Source: Saccharibacillus deserti (GTDB lineage: Bacteria > Bacillota > Bacilli > Paenibacillales > Paenibacillaceae). From it: a DNA stretch of 64,000 nt. The notes beneath the pieces are model-generated. The model was not told the DNA's origin. It saw only the letters and a program-made list of their open reading frames with translations, and ran no database searches. Shown in pieces: positions 26,132 to 34,601 of this stretch. The position numbers were made by a program, and so were the translations under genes. The DNA lies in contig NZ_JABJVN010000005.1 in assembly GCF_013618475.1 (NCBI RefSeq), positions 189,203 through 253,202 on the forward strand, written 5' to 3'. Positions within the stretch are counted from its first letter, which is position 1. The number at the start of each line of letters is the position of its first letter.

Positions 26132-27619
26132 ATGACGATTAAACGCAGGCTTTTTATATCCAATATTCTTATGATCGTTATTCCGATCGTACTGGCGCTC
26201 ATGCTGTCGGCACTGCTTGTACTGCTGCTGTGGCAGAAGTTCGATTTTCAGTTCGACAACAGCGAAGACTATTACGGGGCGCGGGACTCCGTCATGGAAG
26301 CTTCCCGCGAGCTGCTGGAGAATCCCGACACCGACGTCCGGAAGCTGGACTTCATGGTCAGCCGGGTCGATCGCATACTGACGAACAACCACATGGCGCT
26401 GCGCATTTACGAGACAGCCGGCGAATCCGCAGAGCTCGGAACCGGCACGCTGACGTATTCGCTGGGAGGCGAGCCTTTTGCCGACCCGCAGTTGACGAAA
26501 GCGCTGGATACGCTTGGCGGGACCGGCCTGGTCGGCGCGGAAGGCCGCGAGCTGTATGTATCGGAGGCGGACGGCGCCGAGGGAAGCTACCGGATCGAGC
26601 TGTACAGCACACGCAAAGCGGCAGAGCAAGCTCCACCCGGCCATCCCGGCGGAAGCGCCGGCATCTGGTTCCCTATAGCGATCCTGCTGGGCATGATCGC
26701 CGTCGTCGTCCTGACCAGCCGCTTCCTCACCCGGTTCGTGTTCCAGAAGATCCGTCAGCCGCTCGAGATTCTGGCCGGCGGGGTCAACGAGATCCGCGAC
26801 GGCAATCTGGATTACCGGATCGACTACACGCGCAAAGACGAATTCCGCCCGGTATGCGAAGCGTTCAACGAGATGGCGGGCCGGCTCAAAGAGTCGGTCT
26901 GGGCCGTGCAGAAGCAGGAGATGAACCGCAAAGAACTGCTCGCCGGCATCTCGCACGATCTGCGCTCGCCGCTGACTTCGATCAAAGCGTACGCCGAAGG
27001 GCTGCTCGACGGGGTCGCGGCAACCGAAGAAGCGCGGCGCCGCTACGCGGGCATGATCAAGACCAAAGCGGGCGATATCGATCATATGGTGTCGCGGCTG
27101 TTCCTTTTTTCCAAAATGGACCTGGGCGATTATCCGAATTATCCCGAAGACCTCGATCCGCGCGAAGAGCTGCAAAGTTTCTTCCGTGCGGCGGATGACG
27201 AATACGCCCAGCAGGGTCTGAAGGTGGCGCTCGGTGCGATGGAGGAAGGACTGCTTATTCATATCGATCCCGTGCAGTTTCGCCGCGTGCTGTCCAACAT
27301 CGTGGAGAACAGCCTGAAGTACAAAGAACGTCCCGAAGTGACCGTGTCCGTCGACATGTACCGGGCCGGCAGCACGCTTGCGATCACGGTATCCGACGAC
27401 GGGCCGGGCGTGACGGACGAAGCGCTGCCGAAGCTGTTCGACGTCTTCTACCGCAGCGACGCTTCCCGCAGCAGTCCGAACCGGGGCAGCGGGCTCGGTC
27501 TGGCCATCTCGGAAAAAGCGATCACGTTTATGCACGGCACGATCAAGGCGCGGCATGCGGACGGCGGCGGACTGCGGATCGTCATCGAACTGCCGGTCAC
27601 TCAAGCGAAGGAGGCGTAA
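26132..27619 (+). CDS. Sensor histidine kinase (HAMP, HisKA, HATPase)
   Basis: A 495-residue membrane kinase. TM1 is at residues ~10-33 (ISNILMIVIPIVLALMLSAL), an extracytoplasmic sensor domain of ~150 residues, TM2 near ~180-200, then HAMP. The phospho-acceptor is His275 in GISHDLRSPLTSIKAYAEG; the ATP lid and boxes follow (NIVENSLKY, DDGPGV, GSGLGLAI). ATG 26132 is preferred (GGAG 8 nt upstream); ATG 26093 would be nearly leaderless relative to the -10. Six bases separate it from the response-regulator gene. In Bacillales similar kinases sense envelope stress or antimicrobial peptides and control ABC transporters, as may be the case here. Confidence 0.92.
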   Translation: MTIKRRLFISNILMIVIPIVLALMLSALLVLLLWQKFDFQFDNSEDYYGARDSVMEASRELLENPDTDVRKLDFMVSRVDRILTNNHMALRIYETAGESAELGTGTLTYSLGGEPFADPQLTKALDTLGGTGLVGAEGRELYVSEADGAEGSYRIELYSTRKAAEQAPPGHPGGSAGIWFPIAILLGMIAVVVLTSRFLTRFVFQKIRQPLEILAGGVNEIRDGNLDYRIDYTRKDEFRPVCEAFNEMAGRLKESVWAVQKQEMNRKELLAGISHDLRSPLTSIKAYAEGLLDGVAATEEARRRYAGMIKTKAGDIDHMVSRLFLFSKMDLGDYPNYPEDLDPREELQSFFRAADDEYAQQGLKVALGAMEEGLLIHIDPVQFRRVLSNIVENSLKYKERPEVTVSVDMYRAGSTLAITVSDDGPGVTDEALPKLFDVFYRSDASRSSPNRGSGLGLAISEKAITFMHGTIKARHADGGGLRIVIELPVTQAKEA

Positions 27620-27625
27620 CGACAG

Positions 27626-28327
27626 ATGAACAACGGCAAAAAGATCCTGATCGTCGAAGACGACAGCGCGATCGCGGAGATCGAGCGGGATTATCTGGAG
27701 ATCGACGGGTTTGGGGTGGAGATCGTCGATAACGGCACGGACGGTATCGGGCGCGGGAGCAGCGGGGAGTTTCATCTGATTCTGCTGGATGTGATGCTGC
27801 CGGGGGCGGACGGATTCGTCGTCTGCCGCAAGCTGCGCGAGACGGTCGATATTCCGATTCTGATGGTGACGGCCCGGCAGGAAGATATCGACAAGATCCG
27901 GGGGCTTGGCCTAGGGGCGGACGATTATATCGTGAAGCCTTTTTCGCCGGGGGAGCTGGTCGCGCGCGTCAAATCCAATCTCGCCCAGTATGAACGTCTG
28001 CGCAGCCGCAGCGACATGCCCGCGGGCGGCGAACTCAAGGTAGGCCAGATCGTCATTCGTCCGCAGTCGCGGCGCGTATACGTCCGGGGCGAAGAACTGA
28101 CGCTCAAAAACAAAGAGTACGAGCTGCTGCTGTTCATGCTCGAACACGCCGACATGGTGCTGAGCAAAGAGACGCTGTACGAGAAAATCTGGGGTTACGA
28201 CGCGATCGGCGACAGCGCGACGGTGGCCGTCCATATCAATCGCCTGCGGGAAAAGATCGAAGACAATCCGGGCGATCCCAAAGTGATCCAGACCGTCTGG
28301 GGGGCGGGGTACCGCTTCAAGGCGTAG
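27626..28327 (+). CDS. OmpR-family response regulator
   Basis: A 233-residue regulator: receiver domain with acidic pair EDD (11-13), phospho-acceptor Asp55 (LLDVMLPGADG), and KPF near residue 105; then a winged-helix trans-activation domain (LTLKNKEYELLLFMLEHADMV, ending VWGAGYRFKA). It is co-transcribed with the preceding kinase. Phased TTTAA repeats lie before its own operon and again before the adjacent secreted-protein/ABC operon, so it probably controls both. GGAGG lies 11 nt before the ATG, a slightly long spacing. Confidence 0.93.
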   Translation: MNNGKKILIVEDDSAIAEIERDYLEIDGFGVEIVDNGTDGIGRGSSGEFHLILLDVMLPGADGFVVCRKLRETVDIPILMVTARQEDIDKIRGLGLGADDYIVKPFSPGELVARVKSNLAQYERLRSRSDMPAGGELKVGQIVIRPQSRRVYVRGEELTLKNKEYELLLFMLEHADMVLSKETLYEKIWGYDAIGDSATVAVHINRLREKIEDNPGDPKVIQTVWGAGYRFKA

Positions 28328-28400
28328 CCCCTTTTGCGGGAGACCGATAAAAACAAGCAGCCGCATCCACGCATCAAACCGCTTTTCGATACGCAGCAAG

Positions 28401-28437
28401 AGCCCGGAGGCCCACAGCCCTGCCGGGGCTTTTTTTT
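28401..28437 (+). terminator. Intrinsic terminator of the kinase-regulator operon
   Basis: AGCCCGG pairs with CCGGGGCT (one bulge) and is followed by eight T. Confidence 0.75.
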
Positions 28438-28450
28438 GTGGCGATAACTA

Positions 28451-28515
28451 TTTAAGAACCGTTTAAGTTTTGTTTAGAAAGTTCGCGGAAGCCGTTTATT
28501 TCTTCGGGTTACGAT
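28451..28515 (+). promoter_or_regulatory. Three 11-bp phased TTTAAG boxes before the secreted protein-ABC operon
   Basis: TTTAAG at 28451 and 28462 and TTTAGA at 28473 are spaced exactly 11 bp. A TACGAT -10 lies at 28510-28515; the -35 position (about 28487) matches consensus poorly, which fits a promoter activated by a regulator bound just upstream. The boxes resemble those before the kinase operon at 26030. Confidence 0.65.
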
Positions 28516-28586
28516 AAGGGTGCGACAAAGAACCACCCGCAAGGCGATCCAAACGGCATCCAAATCGAACACGGGGAGAGATGAAC

Positions 28587-29498
28587 ATGAAAAAAAGTAT
28601 GCGTAACAAAACGATCGGTGTCATGGCGGCAGGCATGGTCTTGACGGCAAGTCTCGGAGCGGCGGCTTATGCCAACGGCAATGCCTACACTACCTTCAGG
28701 GACGCGGCGCTCAAGACGGCGGAGAACGACAACTCGACCCTGACTTCCAAGATCGAGATTCGCCAAAACGGAACCGTAACGGCAAGCGGGCAGCTGCAGG
28801 TGCAGTCGGCGGGCGAAGAAAGCTACTCGTTGGGGCAGTTCAAGATCGGCGGCAGCACGCTTGAAGTCGAACAATCCACCGAAGACGGAAAAGTGATTCT
28901 GCGCAAAGGCGATCAGTATTACTCGCTCGACGCGGAGCCGCAGAATGCCAAAGAGCAGTCGTTCGAATCTTCGCCAAGCGCGGAGCGGCTGATGGAAGCG
29001 GCAAGCGACCTGCTGCTGGGCGATATCAAGAAAAGCTTCACGGAAAACGGCCATACCGTCACGCTCAATCTGACGGACGCGCAAATTCCGGAACTCGCGA
29101 ACCTGGCAATGAACGCGATGCTGGAAGTGGGCGCGCAGCACGGCCAGAAAGCTCTCGGCGAAGAAACGCAGTGGCAGCCGGAATGGGCCGACTTCGATCC
29201 GGCTTCGCTGTTCCCGATCACTTCGGACGGCCGGGTAGAGAATGTGCGTCTGGACGCGACACTGAAAAACGGGGCAATTGAGACTTTGAAAGCGACGCTC
29301 GGCGTATCCGGTCTGGACGGGAACGGTCAAAAAGTCCAGCTGCAGGCGACGATCGACAGCACGTTCGACAAGATCGGCAGTACCGTACCGCAGGATATCG
29401 ACGTGACGGGCCGTACGGTCGAGCCGCTTGAGCTGCCTGAAGGCGCGGATCGCGGCCGCTTCGGTCACGGACCTTTCGGTCCGGGCCGTTCCGAATAA
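28587..29498 (+). CDS. Secreted protein of unknown function linked to ABC transporter
   Basis: A 303-residue exported protein with signal peptide (basic KKSMRNK, hydrophobic core, probable cleavage after AYA near residue 30). The mature part alternates strands and helices (LTSKIEIRQNGTVTASGQLQV, YSLGQFKIGG, LRKGDQYYSLDAEP) and ends in a Gly/Pro/Arg/His-rich tail (GRFGHGPFGPG). No Cys lipobox, so released or wall-associated. Of two ATGs (28581, 28587) the second has GGGGAG at the right distance. It is the first gene of an operon with an ABC ATPase and permease under the phased-repeat promoter. I do not recognise the family; it could shield or sense at the surface. Confidence 0.75.
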   Translation: MKKSMRNKTIGVMAAGMVLTASLGAAAYANGNAYTTFRDAALKTAENDNSTLTSKIEIRQNGTVTASGQLQVQSAGEESYSLGQFKIGGSTLEVEQSTEDGKVILRKGDQYYSLDAEPQNAKEQSFESSPSAERLMEAASDLLLGDIKKSFTENGHTVTLNLTDAQIPELANLAMNAMLEVGAQHGQKALGEETQWQPEWADFDPASLFPITSDGRVENVRLDATLKNGAIETLKATLGVSGLDGNGQKVQLQATIDSTFDKIGSTVPQDIDVTGRTVEPLELPEGADRGRFGHGPFGPGRSE

Positions 29499-29510
29499 GG
29501 AGGAATAGAT

Positions 29511-30236
29511 ATGACCGTTGTTCGTATCGAAAAACTGACGAAGAAGTATGCCAACCGCCGCGGCGTGGACGGGCTGTCGTTTGAAGTCGAAGCGGGCCAG
29601 GTGCTCGGTCTGCTCGGCCCCAACGGAAGCGGCAAGACAACGGCCATGAAAGCCATGACCGGCCTGCTGCAGCCCGATTCGGGAGAGATCGCCCTGCTGG
29701 GGATGGATCCCGCGCAGCAGCTGCCCGCCATTCTGGAACGGACCGGCTGCATGATCGAAACGCCCGGCCTGTATCCGTACCTGACGGCCCGGCAGAATCT
29801 GCAGCTGACCGGCCGCTTCTATCCCGGTTTCGATACGGACACGGTCGACTCCCTGCTGGACCGGGTCGGTCTGCTGCCGTACCGCCGGGAGAAAGTCCGG
29901 CGGTTCTCCGTCGGCATGAAGCAGCGCCTGGCGCTGGCCTGCGCCCTGCTGCCGAAGCCCGATCTGCTCGTGCTCGACGAGCCGACGAACGGCATGGACA
30001 TCGAAGGCACCGCGATGTTCCGCGAACTGCTGCTGCAGGAACGCGAACGCGGCTGCGCCGCCGTATTGTCCAGTCATCTGGCGCACGAGATGGAGCAGCT
30101 CTGCACACAGGTGGCCGTGCTGCAGGAAGGGGTGCTGGTCGACCGCGCTTCGGTATCCGAAGCGCTGGGACGTTACGGCAGCCTGGAGCGATATTATCTG
30201 AGCATGACCCAGGCGAACGGGAGGAATGCGATATGA
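29511..30236 (+). CDS. ABC transporter ATP-binding protein (BcrA-like)
   Basis: A 241-residue ATPase with Walker A GPNGSGKTT (residues ~36-44), Q-loop, a signature variant FSVGMKQRLALACALL, Walker B LLVLDEPTNGMD and the H-loop SSHLAHEM. This pattern is typical of BcrA/YtrB/CcmA-type exporters, often for peptide antibiotics. ATG follows GGAGG by 7 nt. Its stop overlaps the start of the permease gene (ATGA). Regulated with the preceding secreted protein by the upstream two-component system, by inference. Confidence 0.92.
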   Translation: MTVVRIEKLTKKYANRRGVDGLSFEVEAGQVLGLLGPNGSGKTTAMKAMTGLLQPDSGEIALLGMDPAQQLPAILERTGCMIETPGLYPYLTARQNLQLTGRFYPGFDTDTVDSLLDRVGLLPYRREKVRRFSVGMKQRLALACALLPKPDLLVLDEPTNGMDIEGTAMFRELLLQERERGCAAVLSSHLAHEMEQLCTQVAVLQEGVLVDRASVSEALGRYGSLERYYLSMTQANGRNAI

Positions 30237-31123
30237 GTACGCGGATAAAAGAAGCGGAAGCCGGACGGGCTGGGAATCCGATTTCGAACCGTGAAGGGAT
30301 ACTTTCGGGTAAAGCGGGACTGACGGATCGTCCTTCTGCCGGATCGGCAGCCGCCCGTACCGGCGCAAAAGGACCGGCGCCAAGCGCCATGATCGGCCGC
30401 TCGATCGAAGTCGAACTGCGCAAGATTCTCGCCCAGTTCAAGTACCGCGCGCTGCCGGTGCTGATCGCCCTGGCACCGCTGGCCCTGCTGCTGCTGAACC
30501 GGATGGAAGGCGGCATCGTGCGCTTCTCTGCCGAGAATCTGCCGTTCACGCTGCTATCGCTGGCTGCGTATATTCTGCTTCCTCTGGCCGCGTGCATGTT
30601 GGCGGCCGACCTGTTCGCCGGAGAACGGGAACGCGGCGAATTGAAGATTCCGCTCACCCGGCCGGTCAGCCGCGCCGCCCTTGCGGTCGGTAAGATCGGG
30701 GCGATCGTTCTCTACCAGGCCGGAATGTTGGGGATTCTGCTGGTTCTGTCACTGGCGGCGGCTGTCTTGTCGGGCGCCGGAATCGGCGAGCTGAATCTGC
30801 CGGGGATTCTGGGCGCTTATGCGCTGACGCTGCTGCCGGCGGCGGTGATTACGGCCTTGGCGGCGCTGGCTTCGACGCTTGCCCGCAGCGCCACATCCGG
30901 TTTTATGCTGGGCGTCGCCCTGATCGCCGTCATGATCGGCGCCGGACTGCTGTTTCCTGCGGCCGCTCCGCTGCTGGCCGCGGATTACATGACGCTGTAC
31001 AAGACGATCATCGGCTCGCAGGTCGCTTATGTGCAGTTGGGTCTTGGGGCCGGCATTCTACTTGGTTGGGGAGCGATTCTCACGGCGGCGCAGCTGCTGG
31101 TGTTCGACGGGAAAGAAGTCTGA
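30233..31123 (+). CDS. ABC-2 type transporter permease
   Basis: A 296-residue membrane protein with six hydrophobic segments (from RALPVLIALAPLALLLL near residue 75 to the C-terminus) of the ABC-2/BcrB type; AADLFAGERERGELKIPLTRPVSR is the cytoplasmic coupling loop usual in this family. About 55 polar residues precede the fold, longer than typical, with no recognised domain. The gene overlaps the ATPase gene by 4 bp. The pair probably exports or removes a peptide or lipid-linked toxin. Confidence 0.85.
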   Translation: MSTRIKEAEAGRAGNPISNREGILSGKAGLTDRPSAGSAAARTGAKGPAPSAMIGRSIEVELRKILAQFKYRALPVLIALAPLALLLLNRMEGGIVRFSAENLPFTLLSLAAYILLPLAACMLAADLFAGERERGELKIPLTRPVSRAALAVGKIGAIVLYQAGMLGILLVLSLAAAVLSGAGIGELNLPGILGAYALTLLPAAVITALAALASTLARSATSGFMLGVALIAVMIGAGLLFPAAAPLLAADYMTLYKTIIGSQVAYVQLGLGAGILLGWGAILTAAQLLVFDGKEV

Positions 31124-31461
31124 CCCGCGGACATCGCGAAGAAGCATGTTGGGGTCCGGGGTCGCCGGCTGTCGCCGCTTCGGCCAAGCGCCGGTCGGCT
31201 TCACGGACCGCGGCCGGCCGATCGGCGCGAAGTGCAGACCGATCGATGGACGAAGCTTGCGCAAACAACCCAAAAAACGTTCCTGCCGGCGATGCCGGCA
31301 GGAACGTTTTTTGGGTTTGGGAGGTGGCAGAAGCTGCGGAGGCCGCGATGCGCCCAGTCCAGCGTCCCCAACTGCATCGCCGCCCGCCGGCGAACGCCTG
31401 CTTAAGTGATCATTAGGATGACTTTTTATTCTGCGTATCCCTGCCGTTCCCGATTCACACA
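31124..31461. other. Intergenic stretch with a very long hairpin
   Basis: No gene with a ribosome site was found. The stretch holds the perfect hairpin at 31267-31317 and is otherwise GC-rich and unremarkable to ~31400, then becomes AT-richer before the minus-strand MFS stop. Confidence 0.6.
31267..31317. terminator. Perfect 24-bp stem hairpin, bidirectional terminator
   Basis: The arm AACCCAAAAAACGTTCC (31267-31283) plus TGCCGGC pairs without mismatch with GCCGGCAGGAACGTTTTTTGGGTT around a GAT loop. The A6/T6 blocks are inside the stem, so either strand has a U-rich 3' arm. Confidence 0.7.
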
Positions 31462-32952
31462 CTAATTAAACCGACGGATATGCGGCGAGCAGAGGGCGGT
31501 CAGCAGAATCACGATACCGGCGCAGGCGAAGATCGCGATGGTCGGAATGCCGCCGATCATATCGGCCAGATGCCCGACCACCAGGTAACCGACCGGAAGC
31601 AGCGCGAACGAACCGAGCATATCGAGACTGGCGACGCGTCCGAAGCTTTCGGCGGGAACGAGTTCCTGCAGGCTGATCTCCCAAATAATCATAAACATCA
31701 TCATGCCGAAGCCTTCGAGAACCATCGCCATGACGAGTCCCGGTACCCATGTGATAACGGAGAGCAGCAGCAGGGCGGCACCGCCCAGCAGCGCACCGCC
31801 GTAGGCGACCAGTCCGCGGCGTTTCCAGTCGCGTTTGGACCCGAACAGCACGGCGGCGAGAATCGCGCCCACGGCGGTGCCGGCCATCGCGATCCCGTAT
31901 GTGGAAGGCGGCAGTCCGTGATGGACTTTGAACAGCCAGGGTACGAGCACAGCCACAATGCCGGTATAACAAATATTCAGCAGCGAAAAAGCGAGAATCG
32001 TAATCCACAGCCACGGCAGTTTGCGCAGCACATGAACGCCTTCCATAAACTCCGCGCCGAAGCCGGAGGGCACGGACGGGAGCTGCGCTGCAGCCGCAGT
32101 CGCTCGGACTGCTGTTCCTTCGCGTAGAGGGGCCGCGTCAGCCGATGGGCCTTCTCCGCCTGTCGTGTTTCCGTGCGCGGACACGCCAGCGTCGGCAGGC
32201 TCGCCCGTGCGAAGCGCCGCGGTATGTTTTTCATCCTGCGTGCCGGCGTGATCGCCGTTCTTGACCGATCGGGCGGGCCATCCGCTGACGGGGCGGCCTT
32301 TTTGCTGCGCCAGCACCCGTCCGAGCATCAGGAAGCACAGCAGCGAGATCAGATACGTGACCGAATCGAGCGCGAACCCGGCCCCCGGCGACGCCGCGGT
32401 GACCAGCATGCCGCCGAGCGCGGGGCCGAGCAGCCGAACGCCCTGGATGCTGATCTGGCTCAGCGCGTTGGCGGCGTTGCGAATATCCGGCGTAAACACT
32501 TCGGCGCGCAGGGCGGAGTAAGCGGGGTTGAACACGCCTTCCATGATGCCGTAGAAAACGAGCCCGATATACAGCCGCTCCAGCGTCAGGCTGCCATTAA
32601 AGATCGAGATCGCCGCCAGCAGCATGATGCACAGCCGCGCCGAGTTGCTCAGCATGACCAGCCGCAGCCGATCCGTCTTGTCCACGATCCACCCGGCAAA
32701 AGGCAGCGCGATAATGTTCGGCAGCATGTAGCAGGTCATGGCAAGTCCCAGCGCCGTCGACGAATCGGTCAGCGAATAGACGACGAGCGGCAGGATGAGG
32801 ACGGACACGGAACTGCCGAGCATGGCGATCCATTGACCGAGCCACAAATAGGTAAAAGCTTTTGATTTGCGAATCGGAGAAAGGAACAGGGCCAGCCGGG
32901 AAGCGTTGGAGTCTTCGTTTTCCGCGGTATTTTTGTCGAGATCGGTCAGCAT
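31462..32952 (-). CDS. MFS transporter (MFS_3/EntS-like)
   Basis: A 496-residue membrane protein with about 12 hydrophobic segments. The start (AFTYLWLGQWIAMLGSSVS) and AGWIVDKTDRLRLVML are typical of the MFS_3/EntS-like exporter group. A hydrophilic insert of about 80 residues (residues ~205-290, rich in Gly, Ala, Thr and Glu) lies in the central loop, longer than usual and likely unstructured. ATG 32952 is 2 bp beyond the stop of the upstream ArsR-type regulator, so co-transcription is clear. The substrate probably relates to the signal of that regulator. Confidence 0.87.
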   Translation of the reverse strand: MLTDLDKNTAENEDSNASRLALFLSPIRKSKAFTYLWLGQWIAMLGSSVSVLILPLVVYSLTDSSTALGLAMTCYMLPNIIALPFAGWIVDKTDRLRLVMLSNSARLCIMLLAAISIFNGSLTLERLYIGLVFYGIMEGVFNPAYSALRAEVFTPDIRNAANALSQISIQGVRLLGPALGGMLVTAASPGAGFALDSVTYLISLLCFLMLGRVLAQQKGRPVSGWPARSVKNGDHAGTQDEKHTAALRTGEPADAGVSAHGNTTGGEGPSADAAPLREGTAVRATAAAAQLPSVPSGFGAEFMEGVHVLRKLPWLWITILAFSLLNICYTGIVAVLVPWLFKVHHGLPPSTYGIAMAGTAVGAILAAVLFGSKRDWKRRGLVAYGGALLGGAALLLLSVITWVPGLVMAMVLEGFGMMMFMIIWEISLQELVPAESFGRVASLDMLGSFALLPVGYLVVGHLADMIGGIPTIAIFACAGIVILLTALCSPHIRRFN

Positions 32953-32954
32953 GC

Positions 32955-33464
32955 TCAGGCGTCCCCTCTCTCGTCGATCCGTCCGATCCGAATACTGACG
33001 CCGTATTCCCGCCCGCCTTCGGTGTGCAGCTCCCACTTTTCCAGCAGCGCTTTGAGTTCATCGAAGAACCGTGCGGCTTCTTCGTCCGACAGATCGAGCC
33101 GCGTCGCATGGTATTCCGAGAAAGGGCCGGCCCCGGTCCAGGCTTCGTCGTCTTTTTGCCAGGCTTCGCCTTCGGCCGATCCGGGAAAATGAAACTGCGA
33201 CGCCGGAGCGGAATAATACTTCTCCATAATCCCAGAGACGCTGCGCGTATCCGCCAATTCGAGCAGTCCTCCTTCGTACAGCCGTTGAATATGATAGTGA
33301 ACGTTGCCCGGCGTTTTGCGCAAACGATCGGCGACCTGCTTCGAGGTCATCGGCTCGCGCGACAGCGCGTGCATGATCTTGATGCGCAGGGCGTTCTGGA
33401 GCAGCTTGTTCTGGTTGGCGTCGATAATCAGCGAGCCGTTTGGCGTCATGGGTTTGTCCGTCAA
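32955..33464 (-). CDS. ArsR-type winged-helix transcriptional regulator
   Basis: A 169-residue protein with an N-terminal winged helix: NALRIKIMHALSREPMTSKQVADRLRKTPGNVHYHIQRLYEGGLLEL (split: helix2 SKQVADRL, recognition helix GNVHYHIQRL, wing to LEL). The C-terminal half is an effector or dimer domain with RLDLSDEEAARFFDEL. TTG 33464 has GGAGG 8 nt upstream. It heads an operon with an MFS exporter, and two to three palindromes lie just upstream, so it probably represses its own operon until a compound is bound. No Cys metal motif of ArsR/SmtB proteins is present. Confidence 0.85.
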   Translation of the reverse strand: MTDKPMTPNGSLIIDANQNKLLQNALRIKIMHALSREPMTSKQVADRLRKTPGNVHYHIQRLYEGGLLELADTRSVSGIMEKYYSAPASQFHFPGSAEGEAWQKDDEAWTGAGPFSEYHATRLDLSDEEAARFFDELKALLEKWELHTEGGREYGVSIRIGRIDERGDA

Positions 33465-33506
33465 TGTAATGTCCTCCTTGTTGGAGCCGGATCGATCCGG
33501 ATGCCT

Positions 33507-33558
33507 AATGATCTGGAATCAGATCATTCTATAAACAGATCAATCTGGAATCCAGATT
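33507..33558 (-). promoter_or_regulatory. Palindromic operators of the ArsR-MFS operon
   Basis: Two perfect inverted repeats: AATGATCTG-GAAT-CAGATCATT at 33507-33528 and AATCTGG-AAT-CCAGATT at 33542-33558. They share the core ATCTG...CAGAT; a third CAGAT-CA-ATCTG lies between them (33536-33547). A TATAGA -10 for the minus strand lies between the two (33529-33534). The sites sit 40-95 bp upstream of the regulator's start. Confidence 0.75.
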
Positions 33559-33616
33559 ATGAAAATAATATAGCATCGTTTGCAAGCGGTGTAAACGGAA
33601 ATCGATCCCGCAAACA

Positions 33617-33656
33617 GAAAAAAGCCCGTCACGGATAAACGGTCCGTTAACGGGCT
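33617..33656 (-). terminator. Terminator of the ZIP transporter gene
   Basis: On the minus strand AGCCCG and ACGGA arms pair with TCCGT and CGGGCT; the run of six T follows directly. Confidence 0.78.
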
Positions 33657-33712
33657 AAGCTTCCTCGCCCAAATAGGGGAAAGGTTCAGATGAACCGCTC
33701 TCGTCCGACAGG

Positions 33713-34468
33713 TTACGAGAACGTATCAAGCAGGATCGCGGTCAGCAGACCCATCGAGGCGATAAAACCGACGGCCGGACCTCCTTCTTCGAAAGCTTCC
33801 GGCATCATGGTCGAGCACAGCATGGCGATGATGCCGCCGCCGGCGAACGCGCCGATCGCGGCTTTCATTTCGCCGGAGAGCTGCTCGAGGAACAGATAGC
33901 CGCCCATGGCGGCCAGTGCCGAGACCAGCAGGACCGAACCCCACATCAGAAATATTTTTTTGCGCGAATACCCGTTTTTTTGCAGGCCCACCGTACTCGA
34001 CAAGCCTTCCGGGATATTGCTGACGAAGATCGAGGCGACCAGCACGACGCTGATGCCGTTGCCTGCGATCAGACTGGCGCCGAGCATAATCGATTCCGGA
34101 ATGGCGTCCATTACGGTACCGGCGAAGATGCCGAGTCCGCTCTGATCGGCTTCGCCGCCGGCCGCTTTCGAACCGGAATCGTCTTTGCCCGAACGTTTGC
34201 GGTTCGAGCCGCCGCGCCGGGAGACGATCAGGTCAAACACCGTATAGACGAGCGCGCCCGCCGTAAATCCGATCCCCGTCGCGAGCACCCCGCCGTCCTC
34301 CAGGGCGTCGCCGAGCAGTTCGAACGCGGCCGCGCCGATCAGCGTGCCGACGCCAAAAGCCATAATCCAGCCGATATACCGTTTTTTGATCCGCAAAAAT
34401 AACGCAGCCAACGCGCCGAGCACGACGGCCGACGCGGAAATGCCGCCCCATAACAATGCGCTCCACAT
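33713..34468 (-). CDS. ZIP family metal transporter
   Basis: A 251-residue membrane protein with about eight hydrophobic segments, the ZIP layout. The metal-site helices read FAGTVMDAIPESIMLGASL and VSNIPEGLSSTVGL: the Pro-Glu cores are kept, but the His of HNxPEG in typical zinc ZIPs is replaced by Asp/Ser, which marks a distinct subgroup. The loop between TM3 and TM4 is hydrophilic (RRGGSNRKRSGKDDSG) and lacks a His-rich motif. It would import or export divalent metal. ATG 34468 follows GGAG by 8 nt. Monocistronic. Confidence 0.85.
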   Translation of the reverse strand: MWSALLWGGISASAVVLGALAALFLRIKKRYIGWIMAFGVGTLIGAAAFELLGDALEDGGVLATGIGFTAGALVYTVFDLIVSRRGGSNRKRSGKDDSGSKAAGGEADQSGLGIFAGTVMDAIPESIMLGASLIAGNGISVVLVASIFVSNIPEGLSSTVGLQKNGYSRKKIFLMWGSVLLVSALAAMGGYLFLEQLSGEMKAAIGAFAGGGIIAMLCSTMMPEAFEEGGPAVGFIASMGLLTAILLDTFS

Positions 34469-34601
34469 GTTTGTTTCTCCTCTCGTTTCTTTCTGCGCGC
34501 TATGTTGAAAGTTTCGCATGCAAGCGCTCCTGCTCGTTCATTAACCGGTCGGCGGCTTCCGCAAACGCGGGGGCTTTTTCGCAATGACGGCTGCCCGATG
34601 A

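Noticed and set aside
31267-31317. Long perfect inverted repeat considered as an insertion-sequence end or attachment site
   Set aside because: Only one copy, 3-nt loop and A6/T6 blocks; a strong terminator explains it.
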